Assembly: GCA_021740175.1 (NCBI GenBank)
Contig: JAIPAH010000005.1
Span: forward strand, 1 to 47,484
Length of the DNA: 47,484 nucleotides
Direction: 5' to 3'
DNA from: Bacteroidales bacterium
GTDB lineage: Bacteria > Bacteroidota > Bacteroidia > Bacteroidales > JAIPAH01
Shown here: positions 7,941 to 16,740 of the stretch, in pieces
How positions within the stretch are numbered: position 1 is the stretch's first letter
How the letters are laid out: each line of letters starts with the position of its first letter
The notes under the pieces: generated by a model
The model's database searches: none
What the model was told of the DNA's origin: nothing
Seen by the model: the letters and a program-made list of their open reading frames with translations, nothing else
Program-made: the position numbers and the translations under genes

Positions 7941-8107
7941 TTACCTAAACAACTCCTTAATATCCCCGGCACTCATGTTCCGGAACGGGTCGTTGGAATT
8001 GATGAAGGTCTCGGCCAGTTTCGACTTTCGCTCCTGGAGCTTGTAAATCTTTTCTTCGATGCTTCCGCGGGAAATCAGGCGGTAGACAAAGACGTTTTTC
8101 TCCTGGC
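7941..8107 (-). pseudogene. 3'-terminal fragment of the SNF2 helicase gene
   Basis: The minus strand encodes QEKNVFVYRLISRGSIEEKI and on to AGDIKELFR plus stop. This is identical except for one residue (INSND against INAND) to the last 54 residues of the intact helicase at 12886-15822. The similarity stops abruptly at about 8104-8107 (CTCCTGGC), where a glycerate kinase sequence on the opposite strand begins. A few silent differences show the copy is not brand new. There is no start or promoter, so it is a dead duplicate and possibly a product of recombination with the functional copy 5 kb away. Confidence 0.9.
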
Positions 8108-8632
8108 TGACGGGGGCGAGGGCACGGTCGATGCACTGGTGGCTGCCGCCGGAGGCACAAAAACGAAAGTACACGTGCACGACCCGCTCATGCGGGAAAT
8201 AGAAGCCGAATATGGTATCATTCACAACGATACGGCAGTCATCGAAATGGCGGCGGCTTCGGGACTGGAGCTGCTTTCCCGTGAAGAGCGAAATCCTATA
8301 ATTACCACCACTTTTGGCACCGGCGAACTTATCAGGGAAGCTATCCAAAAGTGCTACTCCCGTATCATCGTCGGGGTGGGTGGCAGCTCTACCAACTCGG
8401 GAGCCGGTATGGCGGAAGCACTCGGAGCTAAACTTTACAATAAGGAGAGTGAGGAAATTAACAAAGGAGGGACTCGCTGGGCAAACTAGCCTCGATTGAT
8501 CTTACCGAAAAGCCCGTAAGGCTCGAAGAGTCCATGCACAACGCCGAAAGGCTGCTGATACAGGCGGCGGCCAGAAAGACCCGGAGCCTTATGATCGGGA
8601 AGAAGTTACCGAATAAGAAACCTAAAATATAG
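8103..8632 (+). pseudogene. Glycerate kinase remnant (start lost, frameshift, internal deletion)
   Basis: From 8103 the frame reads LADGGEGTVDALVAAAGGT, then AVIEMAAASGL, ERNPIITTTFGTGELI and IIVGVGGSSTNSGAGMAEAL. These are the core motifs of the GarK/GlxK-type glycerate kinase family, which phosphorylates glycerate with ATP. The first 70 or so residues are replaced by the SNF2 fragment. At about 8470 the frame shifts: SLGKLASIDL continues in the next frame. It then jumps directly to a C-terminal-like EESMHNAERLLIQAA, so the middle part, roughly 150 residues of a family normally about 370-380 long, is missing. The track's 8139-8489 ORF is only part of this remnant. Confidence 0.85.
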
Positions 8633-8637
8633 AGAGT

Positions 8638-9436
8638 TTGATTGGAGCGATTGCCGGTGATATCATTGGTTCGGTGTTTGAAGCGATGCCCGTGAAAACC
8701 AAAGATTTTCCGCTTTTCCAGTCGCAAAGCCGCTTTACCGACGATTCGGTGCTGATCATAGCCATAGGAAAAGCCATTATCGATAAAGGTTCCTACCTGG
8801 AGTACGTCAAAAAAATCGGGCGAAGCTATCCCCATTGTGGGTATGGGGCTTCTTTCATTCGTTGGCTTCTCTCGGAAAGCACCCGGTCCTACTATAGTTT
8901 TGGTAACGGCGCCGCTATGCGGGTTTCGCCGGTGGGATTTGCTTTTGAAAGTGAAGAACAGGTCTTGCAGCAAGCCCAAAAAACCGCCGAAATAACCCAC
9001 AATCATCCCGAAGGCATTAAGGGAGCACAGGCCGTTGCATTAGCCGTATACCTTGCCCGCCACCGTTACAAGCAAAACGAAGATACGCAGCACTCTTGCC
9101 GCAGAGTTTGAGTATGATCTTGACAGGACCGTCGAATCCATCCGTCCCTCCTACCATTTTGATGTCACCTGCCAGGGTTCTGTACCGGAAGCCATCATCG
9201 CTTTCCTCGATTCGGAATCGTATGAAGAGGCCGTGAGAAATGCTGTTTCATTGGACGACGACAGCGATACGCTGGCCTGTATGGCAAGGGCAATAGCAGA
9301 AGCTTTTTACAGGGAGATTCCCAGCGAAATACTCAGACAAATTCCAACGCTTTTGTCGAAGGAGTTATGGAATTATACGATGGAGTTTTATCAATCCCAC
9401 GGTATCCGCCGCATCAAAAAACACATCCTGAACTAA
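8638..9436 (+). pseudogene. ADP-ribosylglycohydrolase-family gene, frameshifted
   Basis: The sequence IGAIAGDIIGSVFEAMPVKT opens at 8638 with TTG where family members have ATG. The metal site RFTDDSVL follows, then GNGAAMRVSPVGFAF, ITHNHPEGIKGAQAVALAVY and, in another frame, LDRTVESIRPSYHFDVTCQG and SLDDDSDTLACMA. One extra base near 9082 (between AACGAA and ATACGC) breaks the frame; removing it restores a full-length protein of about 265 residues. The second metal motif reads SLDDDSDT where SLGGDSDT is usual, a further sign of decay or divergence. The family removes ADP-ribose from proteins or from O-acetyl-ADP-ribose. It lies 6 nt after the glycerate kinase remnant. Confidence 0.85.
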
Positions 9437-9640
9437 TTTATTTTATTCCTAAATTGGTTGAAAAAAGATATAAAAAAATCAGTAATTTGATTGAGTTTTG
9501 AAAGATTTTGATTTAATTTAGAGTTTTGAAATTCAATCTTCCCATTATGGTAGCACTTCGTGGCATAGAATGGTTATCCGATTGGCAATCTTACCGGGCC
9601 AAAGCTATTGTTAATACTCAACCAATAAAATACAAAGTCT

Positions 9641-10921
9641 ATGAAAAAATGTACAATTGTTATGGTCCTCCTCCTTGGGTTTATTACGCTCCAGGCTCAG
9701 GATTATGAAATCACGTTTACAGGTTCGGGTGAAATTAACAACGTTGACAGCGTGTATGTCAAAAACCTTGACCAGCAAACAGAACTCACGATGAACGGCT
9801 CAGATATTCTTTATCTGACCGAAACGTTAGGAATAATCAACGCAGAAAGCTCATTGAATGAAGTGGCCGTATATCCCAACCCGATGAGCAATCAAGCCAG
9901 AATTCGTATTCACACTGCAGCTTCCGGGAATATGAAACTCAATATCTATTCGATAGCGGGAAAAAAAGTTGCTTCCATGCAAAAGCACCTCAAGGGTGGC
10001 GGGCATACCTTCAGGATAAGCGGCTTACCGGCAGGGGTATATACCCTTATGGCCAGTACCCAATCCTCCAGGCACGAATCAAAAATTGTAAGCCTCGGGA
10101 GTCACCGTTCTAACCCGTCCTTTACGTACTCAGGTAGCACAGGAATACCCAAGAAACTAACACACCCAAAGGGAACCGTAGATATGCAATACAACGACGG
10201 TGAACGGTTGCTTTTGAGGGGGTATGCGGAGCAGTATGGCAGAGTGAAAACTTTCATTCCTACCGAATCACAAACACAGGATTTTCATTTTATAGAATGC
10301 ATGGACTATGATGACAACAGCTATCCGGTAGTCACCATCGGCGAACAAATCTGGATGGCAAAAAACCTGCAAACCAGTCATTATATGGATGGCACCGAAA
10401 TACCTCTTGTGGAAACGAATGATGCATGGGATAACCTGGGGTATGAGCAACGCGCCTGGTGTTACTATGATAATTCGGATGCCAATGGGGCGACCTATGG
10501 CGTCTTGTACACCTGGGCTGCTGCATCCGACAACACCAGCAGTAAAAGTAGCCATAGTGATGTGCAGGGCGCGTGTCCGGGGGGATGGCATCTGCCCAGT
10601 GATGCTGAATGGACAGAACTCGTTGATTTTCTGGACGGAGAGGACGAAGCAGGCGGTGATTTGAAAGAAACCGGTACCGAACATTGGTACTCACTCAATG
10701 AAGGCGCCACCAACAGCAGTGGGTTTACTGCTTTACCCGGCGGCCATCGAAAAAGCTACGGAGAATTCTGGACTATCAACAGCCAGGTTAACTACTGGAC
10801 CTCCACAGAGAATACCGGCAACCATTCATGGATGAGAAGCCTGGATGCCTATGGAACACAAGTCAGCCGCATGGCCGACGAAAAAGATCACGGATTTTAT
10901 GTGCGCTGTGTAAAGGATTGA
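9641..10921 (+). CDS. FISUMP-domain secreted protein with an internal T9SS-like domain
   Basis: It begins with a signal peptide (MKKCTIVMVLLLGFITLQAQ). Residues about 70-150 (EVAVYPNPMSNQARIRI..., LNIYSIAGKKVASM, GLPAGVYTLMAS) have all the hallmarks of a T9SS type A sorting domain, yet they sit in the middle of the chain. From about 218 to 426 comes the Fibrobacter succinogenes major-paralogous (FISUMP, TIGR02145) domain: a YPVVTIGEQIWMAKNLQTS core, WCYYDN, GATYGVLYTWAA, CPGGWHLPSDAEW and a final GFYVRCVKD. The function of FISUMP proteins is unknown; they are cell-surface or secreted. The gene is intact although it is surrounded by debris. Confidence 0.85.
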   Translation: MKKCTIVMVLLLGFITLQAQDYEITFTGSGEINNVDSVYVKNLDQQTELTMNGSDILYLTETLGIINAESSLNEVAVYPNPMSNQARIRIHTAASGNMKLNIYSIAGKKVASMQKHLKGGGHTFRISGLPAGVYTLMASTQSSRHESKIVSLGSHRSNPSFTYSGSTGIPKKLTHPKGTVDMQYNDGERLLLRGYAEQYGRVKTFIPTESQTQDFHFIECMDYDDNSYPVVTIGEQIWMAKNLQTSHYMDGTEIPLVETNDAWDNLGYEQRAWCYYDNSDANGATYGVLYTWAAASDNTSSKSSHSDVQGACPGGWHLPSDAEWTELVDFLDGEDEAGGDLKETGTEHWYSLNEGATNSSGFTALPGGHRKSYGEFWTINSQVNYWTSTENTGNHSWMRSLDAYGTQVSRMADEKDHGFYVRCVKD

Positions 10922-10952
10922 TCAACCCTTTTCGGCATGATACAAACCTCAG

Positions 10953-10994
10953 GAAGCCAACTTCGCCAACAGGCATAGTTGGCTTCATCGTTTT
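10953..10994 (+). terminator. Terminator after the FISUMP gene
   Basis: A 10-bp perfect stem GAAGCCAACT (10953-10962) / AGTTGGCTTC (10977-10986) is followed by ATCGTTTT. The T tract is short, so efficiency is uncertain. Confidence 0.65.
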
Positions 10995-11019
10995 AATAGA
11001 CTGATCAGGTTCGGAATAC

Positions 11020-11049
11020 TTGCAGGATAGTAAAAATGCGCTATCTTTG
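11020..11049 (+). promoter_or_regulatory. Promoter of the TlpA-like remnant
   Basis: TTG at 11020-11022, exactly 19 nt, then TATCTTTG at 11042-11049, a very good Bacteroidota -33/-7 pair. The ATG is 27 nt further on. The promoter seems intact although the gene it serves is broken. Confidence 0.6.
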
Positions 11050-11075
11050 ACATCAACCCAAAAGAAAAACTTCTT

Positions 11076-12074
11076 ATGCGAACATATCACGTGCTCCTAT
11101 TGATGACAGTTTTGCAATTCTATTTTGTTGAGGGTAAAGCAACGTCTTTTAAGTCCGAAGTTGAAATCATTATACCGGATTCATCCCAAAATGAGTTATA
11201 TATTTGGAAGCTTCGGTATTTTTCATCGAAAGCAGAAAAAATAGACACTACTTTAAAAAGAGAGGTTGAAGGAGTTTTCCACTACACTTTAAATCACAAA
11301 AACCCTGTACTGATTCGTATCCTTCCTGATACAGGATTTGCCAAAGGAACTCGCATGCTAATCAATCCAGAGAAATATTTTTATTATACCATGTGTCACA
11401 ATTTTTATAACAAAGGATTGGATTTGTTCCTGGAACCCGGAGAAAGTTTGGAAATCAGAGTGCCTGATGCCAGGGATTTTAGGTATTCAGCCCGTTTTTC
11501 CGGGAATGGGGCTTCAAAACAAAAGTTTCTCCGCCATTTCAGGGACGAGTTTAACCGTCTGGCATATAACGATGAAATCGGGCTGCAAACAACTTCCGCA
11601 AAGGACTTAAATAAAAAGAAATTGCTCAAGAAGACTAACAAAGCCAAAAAAAAGTTACTCGGAATGCTTGAAGCCAAACGCGAGGTGCTTACACCGACAG
11701 CGGCTAATTACCTGAAAAATGAAATCATCTTCAAAACCCTTAACCGGAGGATACTTTATTTAAATAACTTTTTCCCGGAGTTTGTGAAAAATAGTATTTA
11801 AAATCCCAAAAAAAAGTTTTACGACTCCTTATTTTATGTACCTGACAGTATCGGAAAAATATCTACACTAAGCCGTGAATATATGGAGTTTCTCGAGTAC
11901 AAAGTAACCCATCATATGAATAAGGAATCTCAAGAGTTTCACAATTATTATCCCCCTAATAAGAAAAAACTTCAAGCAGCTAAAGATCTTTTGAGTGGAA
12001 AAAGCAAGGAAATTTATATCAAGAATTTAATAAGCAATAACCAAGACCTTTCGACTACTTCTGAAAATGATTAA
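11076..12074 (+). pseudogene. TlpA-like thiol-disulfide protein, N-terminal half only, with in-frame stop
   Basis: A signal peptide (MRTYHVLLLMTVLQFYFVEG) is followed by a beta-rich domain and helices of the kind found ahead of the thioredoxin domain in Bacteroidota TlpA/AhpC-TSA lipoproteins and periplasmic proteins (FLEPGESLEI, then a K-rich helical part). The 241-residue ORF stops at a TAA at 11799-11801, but the same frame continues without another stop. It reads NPKKKFYDSLFYVPDSIGKI... and SREYMEFLEYKVTHH to 12074, where it runs into the 67-bp direct repeat and ends SEND. The thioredoxin domain with its CxxC is absent. The family call rests on the domain layout and is moderate. Confidence 0.55.
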
Positions 12075-12124
12075 CTTTGTACAAAGTTGTGTTTTATGGA
12101 AACTGAAGGATTCAAAATATCATT
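12058..12124 (+). repeat. 67-bp direct repeat, right copy with TA operator
   Basis: Same as 7249-7315 with one change. It contains the palindrome AACTTTGTACAAAGTT (12073-12088) and the -7-like TAACTTTG. The first antitoxin codons (METEGFKISL) follow it, but the frame then ends quickly (ATTGATAAG). The genuine antitoxin of the next pair starts at 12158, so this copy may supply the promoter/operator to vapBC. Confidence 0.9.
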
Positions 12125-12157
12125 GATAAGTTATATTAAAAGTAGAAAGGATTATAA

Positions 12158-12394
12158 ATGAAAACAAATGCTGAAATATTAAATAATTACCTCGGATTAT
12201 TGAAGAATCTCAACCAAGAGACCAAATTGGAATTAATAGAAAAACTAGCTAAGTCTATCAAAACCGGAAAAAAGGAAAAAGAAAACCGTTTTGAGAAATC
12301 TTTTGGGTCGTGGAAAAGTAAGAAAAACTCGGAACAAATAATTAATGACATTAAAGAATCAAGAACGTTTAATCGTGAAATTGAGTCATTTTGA
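12158..12394 (+). CDS. VapB-like antitoxin
   Basis: A 78-residue protein directly ahead of a PIN toxin. The N-terminal LGLLKNLNQETKLELIEKLAKSIK forms the helical part seen in small Bacteroidota antitoxins. The C-terminal SFGSWKSKKNSEQIINDIKESRTFNREIESF is the typical toxin-wrapping tail (FG.W.....ee.I.dIr.sR.fnr.i..F). The tail neutralises the PIN ribonuclease by entering its active site. Expression is probably driven from the promoter/operator copy at 12073-12088, 70 nt upstream. It overlaps the toxin start by four bases. Confidence 0.8.
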   Translation: MKTNAEILNNYLGLLKNLNQETKLELIEKLAKSIKTGKKEKENRFEKSFGSWKSKKNSEQIINDIKESRTFNREIESF

Positions 12395-12789
12395 AAAGTT
12401 ATCTTTTTGATACTAATATTTGCATCTATTATATTAACGGGAAATTCCATTTAAAGGATAAAATCAAATCGATACCCAAAGAAAATCGATATATCTCTGA
12501 AATTACGCTTGCCGAACTAAAGTTTGGGGCTAAAAACAGTGATTATCCATTGAAAAATATGAAAAACCTTGAAGATTTCCTAACAGGGTTTCAAATATTA
12601 CCAATCTTCAATTCATTAGATAAATATGCTGATGAAAAAACCCGTTTGAGAAAGTCAGGCCTTACAGTAGATGAGTTTGACTTACTAATCGGCTGTTCTG
12701 CTGTTATGAATAATTTAATCATGGTTACCAACAACGAATCACATCTTGGAAGAATTGAAGGTATTACGCTAGAAAACTGGATAGAATAA
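12391..12789 (+). CDS. vapC: VapC-like PIN-domain ribonuclease toxin
   Basis: The product has 132 residues, the usual size. The acidic PIN residues are present: D7 in YLFDTNI, E near 42 in ITLAELKFG, D near 96 in VDEFDLLIG, and the final TNNESHLGRIEGITLENW, which is the standard C-terminal strand of this subgroup. VapC toxins cut tRNA or rRNA and stop translation; the target here is unknown. The only sensible start is a TTG that overlaps the antitoxin stop as TTGA. This implies translational coupling with a weak start, which would keep the toxin below the antitoxin level. It appears complete. Confidence 0.88.
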   Translation: MKSYLFDTNICIYYINGKFHLKDKIKSIPKENRYISEITLAELKFGAKNSDYPLKNMKNLEDFLTGFQILPIFNSLDKYADEKTRLRKSGLTVDEFDLLIGCSAVMNNLIMVTNNESHLGRIEGITLENWIE

Positions 12790-12885
12790 TCATTTTAGAT
12801 CGGGAATTGTTTATTAGAGTATTATATAGCTATTCATTGATTCAGATATTATTGAACTTTTAGATCCTAAAAATTTAAGTTATTT

Positions 12886-15822
12886 CTACCGAAACAACTC
12901 CTTAATATCCCCGGCACTCATATTTCGGAACGGATCATTGGCATTGATGAAGGTCTCGGCCAGTTTCGACTTTCGCTCCTGGAGTTTGTAAATCTTTTCT
13001 TCGATGCTTCCGCGGGAAATCAGGCGGTAGACAAAGACGTTTTTCTCTTGGCCGATGCGGTGAGCGCGATTAAGGGCTTGTTGCTCGGCGGCCGGATTCC
13101 ACCACGGATCAAGGATAAATACATAGCCTGCAGCCGTGAGGTTCAAACCGGTTCCCCCGGCTTTTAGGGAAACAAGAAAAAATTTAACTGTTTCATCTTC
13201 CTGAAACTTATGAACTTCCTCCTGCCGGTTGCGGGTCTGGCCGGTGAGCATGGCAAACGGATACCCTTGTTGCCTGAGATAGCGCGAGATAAGCTTGAGA
13301 TGTTCGACAAATGAAGAAAAGAAAATAGCCTTGTTTCCCTCGGCACGTAGTGATTCAATCGTCCGGAGCACCTCGTTGAATTTGCCGGAATCGCCTTCAT
13401 ACTCTTCATCGGCCAGCACCGGGTGATTCGACATCTGGCGGAGCCGTAGAATAGCTTCCAGCACCTGCATCCGGTGTTCCTGCAAATCCTGGTCGAGCAG
13501 GTTGTCGATGAGGCTGTTGCGAATACCCGATTTATAGCGCTCGTAAGCCTCGTACTGTTCCTCGGTCATCTCGCAGTAGTACACCTGCTCGGACAACGGT
13601 GGCAACTCTTTGGCCACATCCGTCTTTTTGCGCCGTAACAAGAAAGGCCGGATAATCCGGTTAAGCTTATCCTCCTGGGCTTCATCCTTCTTCCTTTCGA
13701 TAGGGGTGACAAACTTCTCGATAAAATTGCTGTAATTCCCCAGTAAGCCCTCGTTCAAAAAATTCAACTGCGACCAGAGGTCGGTCAGGGAGTTTTCGAT
13801 AGGCGTTCCGGTAAGCACCATTCCATGTTCGGAAACCAGAGAGGTTATCGCTTTGTAGGTTTTCGACTCAGGGTTTTTCACATACTGACTTTCATCGAGA
13901 ATGATGTAGAAAAAACTAAACGCCTTCAATGCTTCACTATCAATTCGGGCTACACCATAACTGGTGAGTATGAGGTCGTATTCAGGAAATTTTTCTATCA
14001 AACCTTCCCGCTTTCCACGGAAAACCAATACCTTCAAGTGGGGGGCAAACTTAGCAATTTCGGCTTCCCAGTTGTGCAGCAGCGAGGTGGGCATGATCAC
14101 CAGGCTGGTTTGCGAATGTGACGTATCCTCTGTTTCCTTGTCAAACATGGAGAGTTGATTTTCGGTAGCCTTCGGTTTGGTGGGAGCATTATCGCCTTCT
14201 TCCTCAGATGCAGCTTTGAGTAACAATGCCAGGGCCTGTACGGTTTTTCCCAGTCCCATATCGTCGGCCAGGCAACCACCGAAGCCATGTTGATGCAGAT
14301 GGTACAACCATGCATAGCCTTCCTTTTGGTAAGGACGCAGTCGGGCTTTCAAACCCTCCGGCGGCTCGATGTCTTTTTCAATGCGGCGGGTATAAAGCTG
14401 TTCCAGGCTCTCCGAAATTGGCGACTCCTTTTCAACCCCGGCATCCTCAAGCAAGGTGTAATGGAATTTCCGAATCAGCAGATTTCCTTCCTCTCCTTCG
14501 CGGGCATAGGTAATCAAATCGGCATATTGTTCAAACCATTCATCGGGAATGATAAATGTCGATCCGTCGGGTAGTTTGTAAAACTTCTCTCCCTTTAACA
14601 GATGGTTTCTTAGATTAATAAACGGGATTTCGAATTTCCCGGCCTTAACCTTGGCATACACATCAAACCAGTCGTTGGTTTCGTCTCTAAGGGTAGTGTC
14701 GAACCGAACCGGCCCGATATGATATTTGGGCGCTTCGCTACTACGAATCAGGGTAAAACCGGCTTTTGAAAGTGCGGCGGAAAGACGGTTAATCCAGGTA
14801 ACCAACTTAATCCCGTCAGTATCTTCCTTATCCAGGAAAAAGTAAACCCCGTCCCGGGATTGCAATTCATGTTGTTTTAGCTTTTTTACGGCTTGTTGTT
14901 CGCTTTCATAATCGCGGATGATCTTATCATAATGTATACCCTTATCTTCATACAGCACAACCAGGTTTTTCTTATCATCCGATGGCAAAACCTTCTTTTG
15001 GAGGTAATCAAAACTCAACTCCAGGCTGATGCTGCCGCTGATATCTTTGGTAAGCGTCAGTTTCCATTTCGGTTCGGGGCGATGCTCCTGTACCTCAAAG
15101 CCTTCGGCAATGACATCATAATCGCGCACCACTTTTTTTACAAATCCTTTAAAGTATTGCTCTTCGAGGCGTTTGGGGACCAGTATGTAATCCTTTGAGA
15201 AAAAGGGTTTTAACTTCTTACCATCAAACTGACGGAATGTTACCAAGGTATCATTGATCACCACAGCACAAGGTTGAAGGGATAGAAAAATGTGTGAAAA
15301 CCCTTTCAATGTGTTGGAATGGCCATTGTATGAGTACTTCATAGAATAACGTATGCCCTCATCAGTGTATCGGAAGTGAAAAAGAGGCTCAGCAAAACCA
15401 TTCTGTACGTAAATTCTTTCAGTCAACTGCAGGTTCAAACCTTGTCTTTCCTTTAATAATACAGGAATTTTCGTCTCTTTCAGCCATTCCACAATATGGT
15501 AGACTTTTTTCTGAACATAGGGCCGGATGTAATTTTGGGCATAATCATCCGGCACCGAATCGTAGAATTGCTGAATCCCCTTGTTTTTGTATCGGTTGGT
15601 CCGGGCAAAGCGCCTGAGGATTTCCGTATCGCTGTATTCGCCGGTCAACCGAACCACTTTAGCTTCCAATTCCTCCCATTCATCACCATCAACATCCTGC
15701 GCGGTAAGGTTATCCTGAATCTTCCACGCTTCTATTTCGGGGTTATATTCAGCCAAAAACGGCTTGAAAATATACCCGAGCACTCTGTGATATTGTATGG
15801 CAATGATTAGCTGCTGAGTCAT
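12886..15822 (-). CDS. SNF2/RapA-type DEAD/DEAH helicase
   Basis: A 978-residue Swi2/Snf2 ATPase that moves along double-stranded DNA and remodels protein-DNA complexes. The first 480 or so residues are a family-specific region without recognised motifs. The motor follows: motif I LADDMGLGKT (about 515), motif II DESQ (FFYIILDESQYVKN, where DEAH/DEAQ is usual), motif III LTGTPIENS, and in the second lobe KAIFFSSF, LVSLKAGGTGLNLT and motif VI RAHRIGQ. The ATG at 15822 (MTQQLIIAIQYH) is preferred over the TTG at 15828. It stands alone. Its last 54 codons are duplicated at 7941-8107, in a dead copy. The substrate is not predictable; HepA-like transcription recycling or repair are the usual ideas. 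Confidence 0.92.
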   Translation of the reverse strand: MTQQLIIAIQYHRVLGYIFKPFLAEYNPEIEAWKIQDNLTAQDVDGDEWEELEAKVVRLTGEYSDTEILRRFARTNRYKNKGIQQFYDSVPDDYAQNYIRPYVQKKVYHIVEWLKETKIPVLLKERQGLNLQLTERIYVQNGFAEPLFHFRYTDEGIRYSMKYSYNGHSNTLKGFSHIFLSLQPCAVVINDTLVTFRQFDGKKLKPFFSKDYILVPKRLEEQYFKGFVKKVVRDYDVIAEGFEVQEHRPEPKWKLTLTKDISGSISLELSFDYLQKKVLPSDDKKNLVVLYEDKGIHYDKIIRDYESEQQAVKKLKQHELQSRDGVYFFLDKEDTDGIKLVTWINRLSAALSKAGFTLIRSSEAPKYHIGPVRFDTTLRDETNDWFDVYAKVKAGKFEIPFINLRNHLLKGEKFYKLPDGSTFIIPDEWFEQYADLITYAREGEEGNLLIRKFHYTLLEDAGVEKESPISESLEQLYTRRIEKDIEPPEGLKARLRPYQKEGYAWLYHLHQHGFGGCLADDMGLGKTVQALALLLKAASEEEGDNAPTKPKATENQLSMFDKETEDTSHSQTSLVIMPTSLLHNWEAEIAKFAPHLKVLVFRGKREGLIEKFPEYDLILTSYGVARIDSEALKAFSFFYIILDESQYVKNPESKTYKAITSLVSEHGMVLTGTPIENSLTDLWSQLNFLNEGLLGNYSNFIEKFVTPIERKKDEAQEDKLNRIIRPFLLRRKKTDVAKELPPLSEQVYYCEMTEEQYEAYERYKSGIRNSLIDNLLDQDLQEHRMQVLEAILRLRQMSNHPVLADEEYEGDSGKFNEVLRTIESLRAEGNKAIFFSSFVEHLKLISRYLRQQGYPFAMLTGQTRNRQEEVHKFQEDETVKFFLVSLKAGGTGLNLTAAGYVFILDPWWNPAAEQQALNRAHRIGQEKNVFVYRLISRGSIEEKIYKLQERKSKLAETFINANDPFRNMSAGDIKELFR

Positions 15823-16175
15823 CCGCAAATTTTTAATTCCTCAAATATGACAAAAAAAATTAACCATATAAGCGATGAATTTGGTAAAAAAATAAGCGTC
15901 CGGAATTTTATAACTCGCTTCATTAGTAACGTATCAAAAGATGTAGTACTTTTACGGGAGGGAAAGATATCCCGGTATGGAGTCTCACTATGTGCTTTGT
16001 GCTTTTTACAATACTTTGACCGAACTTATTATCCTCTGTAAATATATACCCGGAGATGATAGTGTATTTCAAAATCCAAAAAGCAGTTAATTACGTTAGC
16101 AATTCGATTCTAATAGCACTAATAGCAAAATATGTAATCTAAAATACGCTTATTGAAATACCCGGCGGGGAGCAG
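15823..16175. other. AT-rich intergenic gap
   Basis: The track's 64-residue ORF at 15847-16041 has no recognisable composition or start signal and I do not accept it. Apart from runs of A and T, nothing structured is visible until the ferredoxin terminator. The SNF2 promoter should lie within the first 60 bases; its -7 element is not clear. Confidence 0.5.
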
Positions 16176-16253
16176 AAAAAAAAAGTAAAAGGCTGCTCTA
16201 AAAGGGAAGTCGTAGTTTTGTCATTTGTCCCTTCCCTAATAAAACAGCCTTTT
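16176..16253 (-). terminator. Terminator after the ferredoxin gene
   Basis: Read leftward, CAGCCTTTT (16245-16253) and AAAAGGCTG (16187-16195) form a 9-bp outer stem. CTTCCC (16231-16236) / GGGAAG (16204-16209) form an inner stem. A run of nine T (minus strand) follows after AC. It lies 45 nt behind the ferredoxin stop. Confidence 0.75.
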
Positions 16254-16297
16254 CCGTTACCTTGAACAATATATTCTTATCCGGTTGGCTTAATTAA

Positions 16298-16612
<315 letters not shown>

Positions 16613-16740
16613 TCATTTTTTTAGGTTAAACACTGAGCTCAAAGATAATGAATTTAATACTACCGCCCATTAAAACCGATTCTAAATTATGGTCTTTTAA
16701 AATTTTAATGATCGCCTTCTGGAAATAACCTTTGTTTTTC

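Noticed and set aside
7941-8348. 135-residue minus-strand ORF ending like the SNF2 helicase
   Set aside because: Chimera of the SNF2 remnant with the antisense strand of the glycerate kinase remnant; no biological start.
8458-9006. 182-residue minus-strand ORF
   Set aside because: Antisense of the ADP-ribosylglycohydrolase pseudogene, whose sense strand carries the family motifs.
7249-12124. A composite transposon bounded by the 67-bp direct repeats
   Set aside because: The repeats are TA promoter and antitoxin sequence without transposase or terminal inverted repeats; homologous recombination explains them better.
15847-16041. 64-residue ORF between SNF2 and ferredoxin
   Set aside because: Short, no family resemblance, no clear start signal, mixed codon composition; treated as intergenic.
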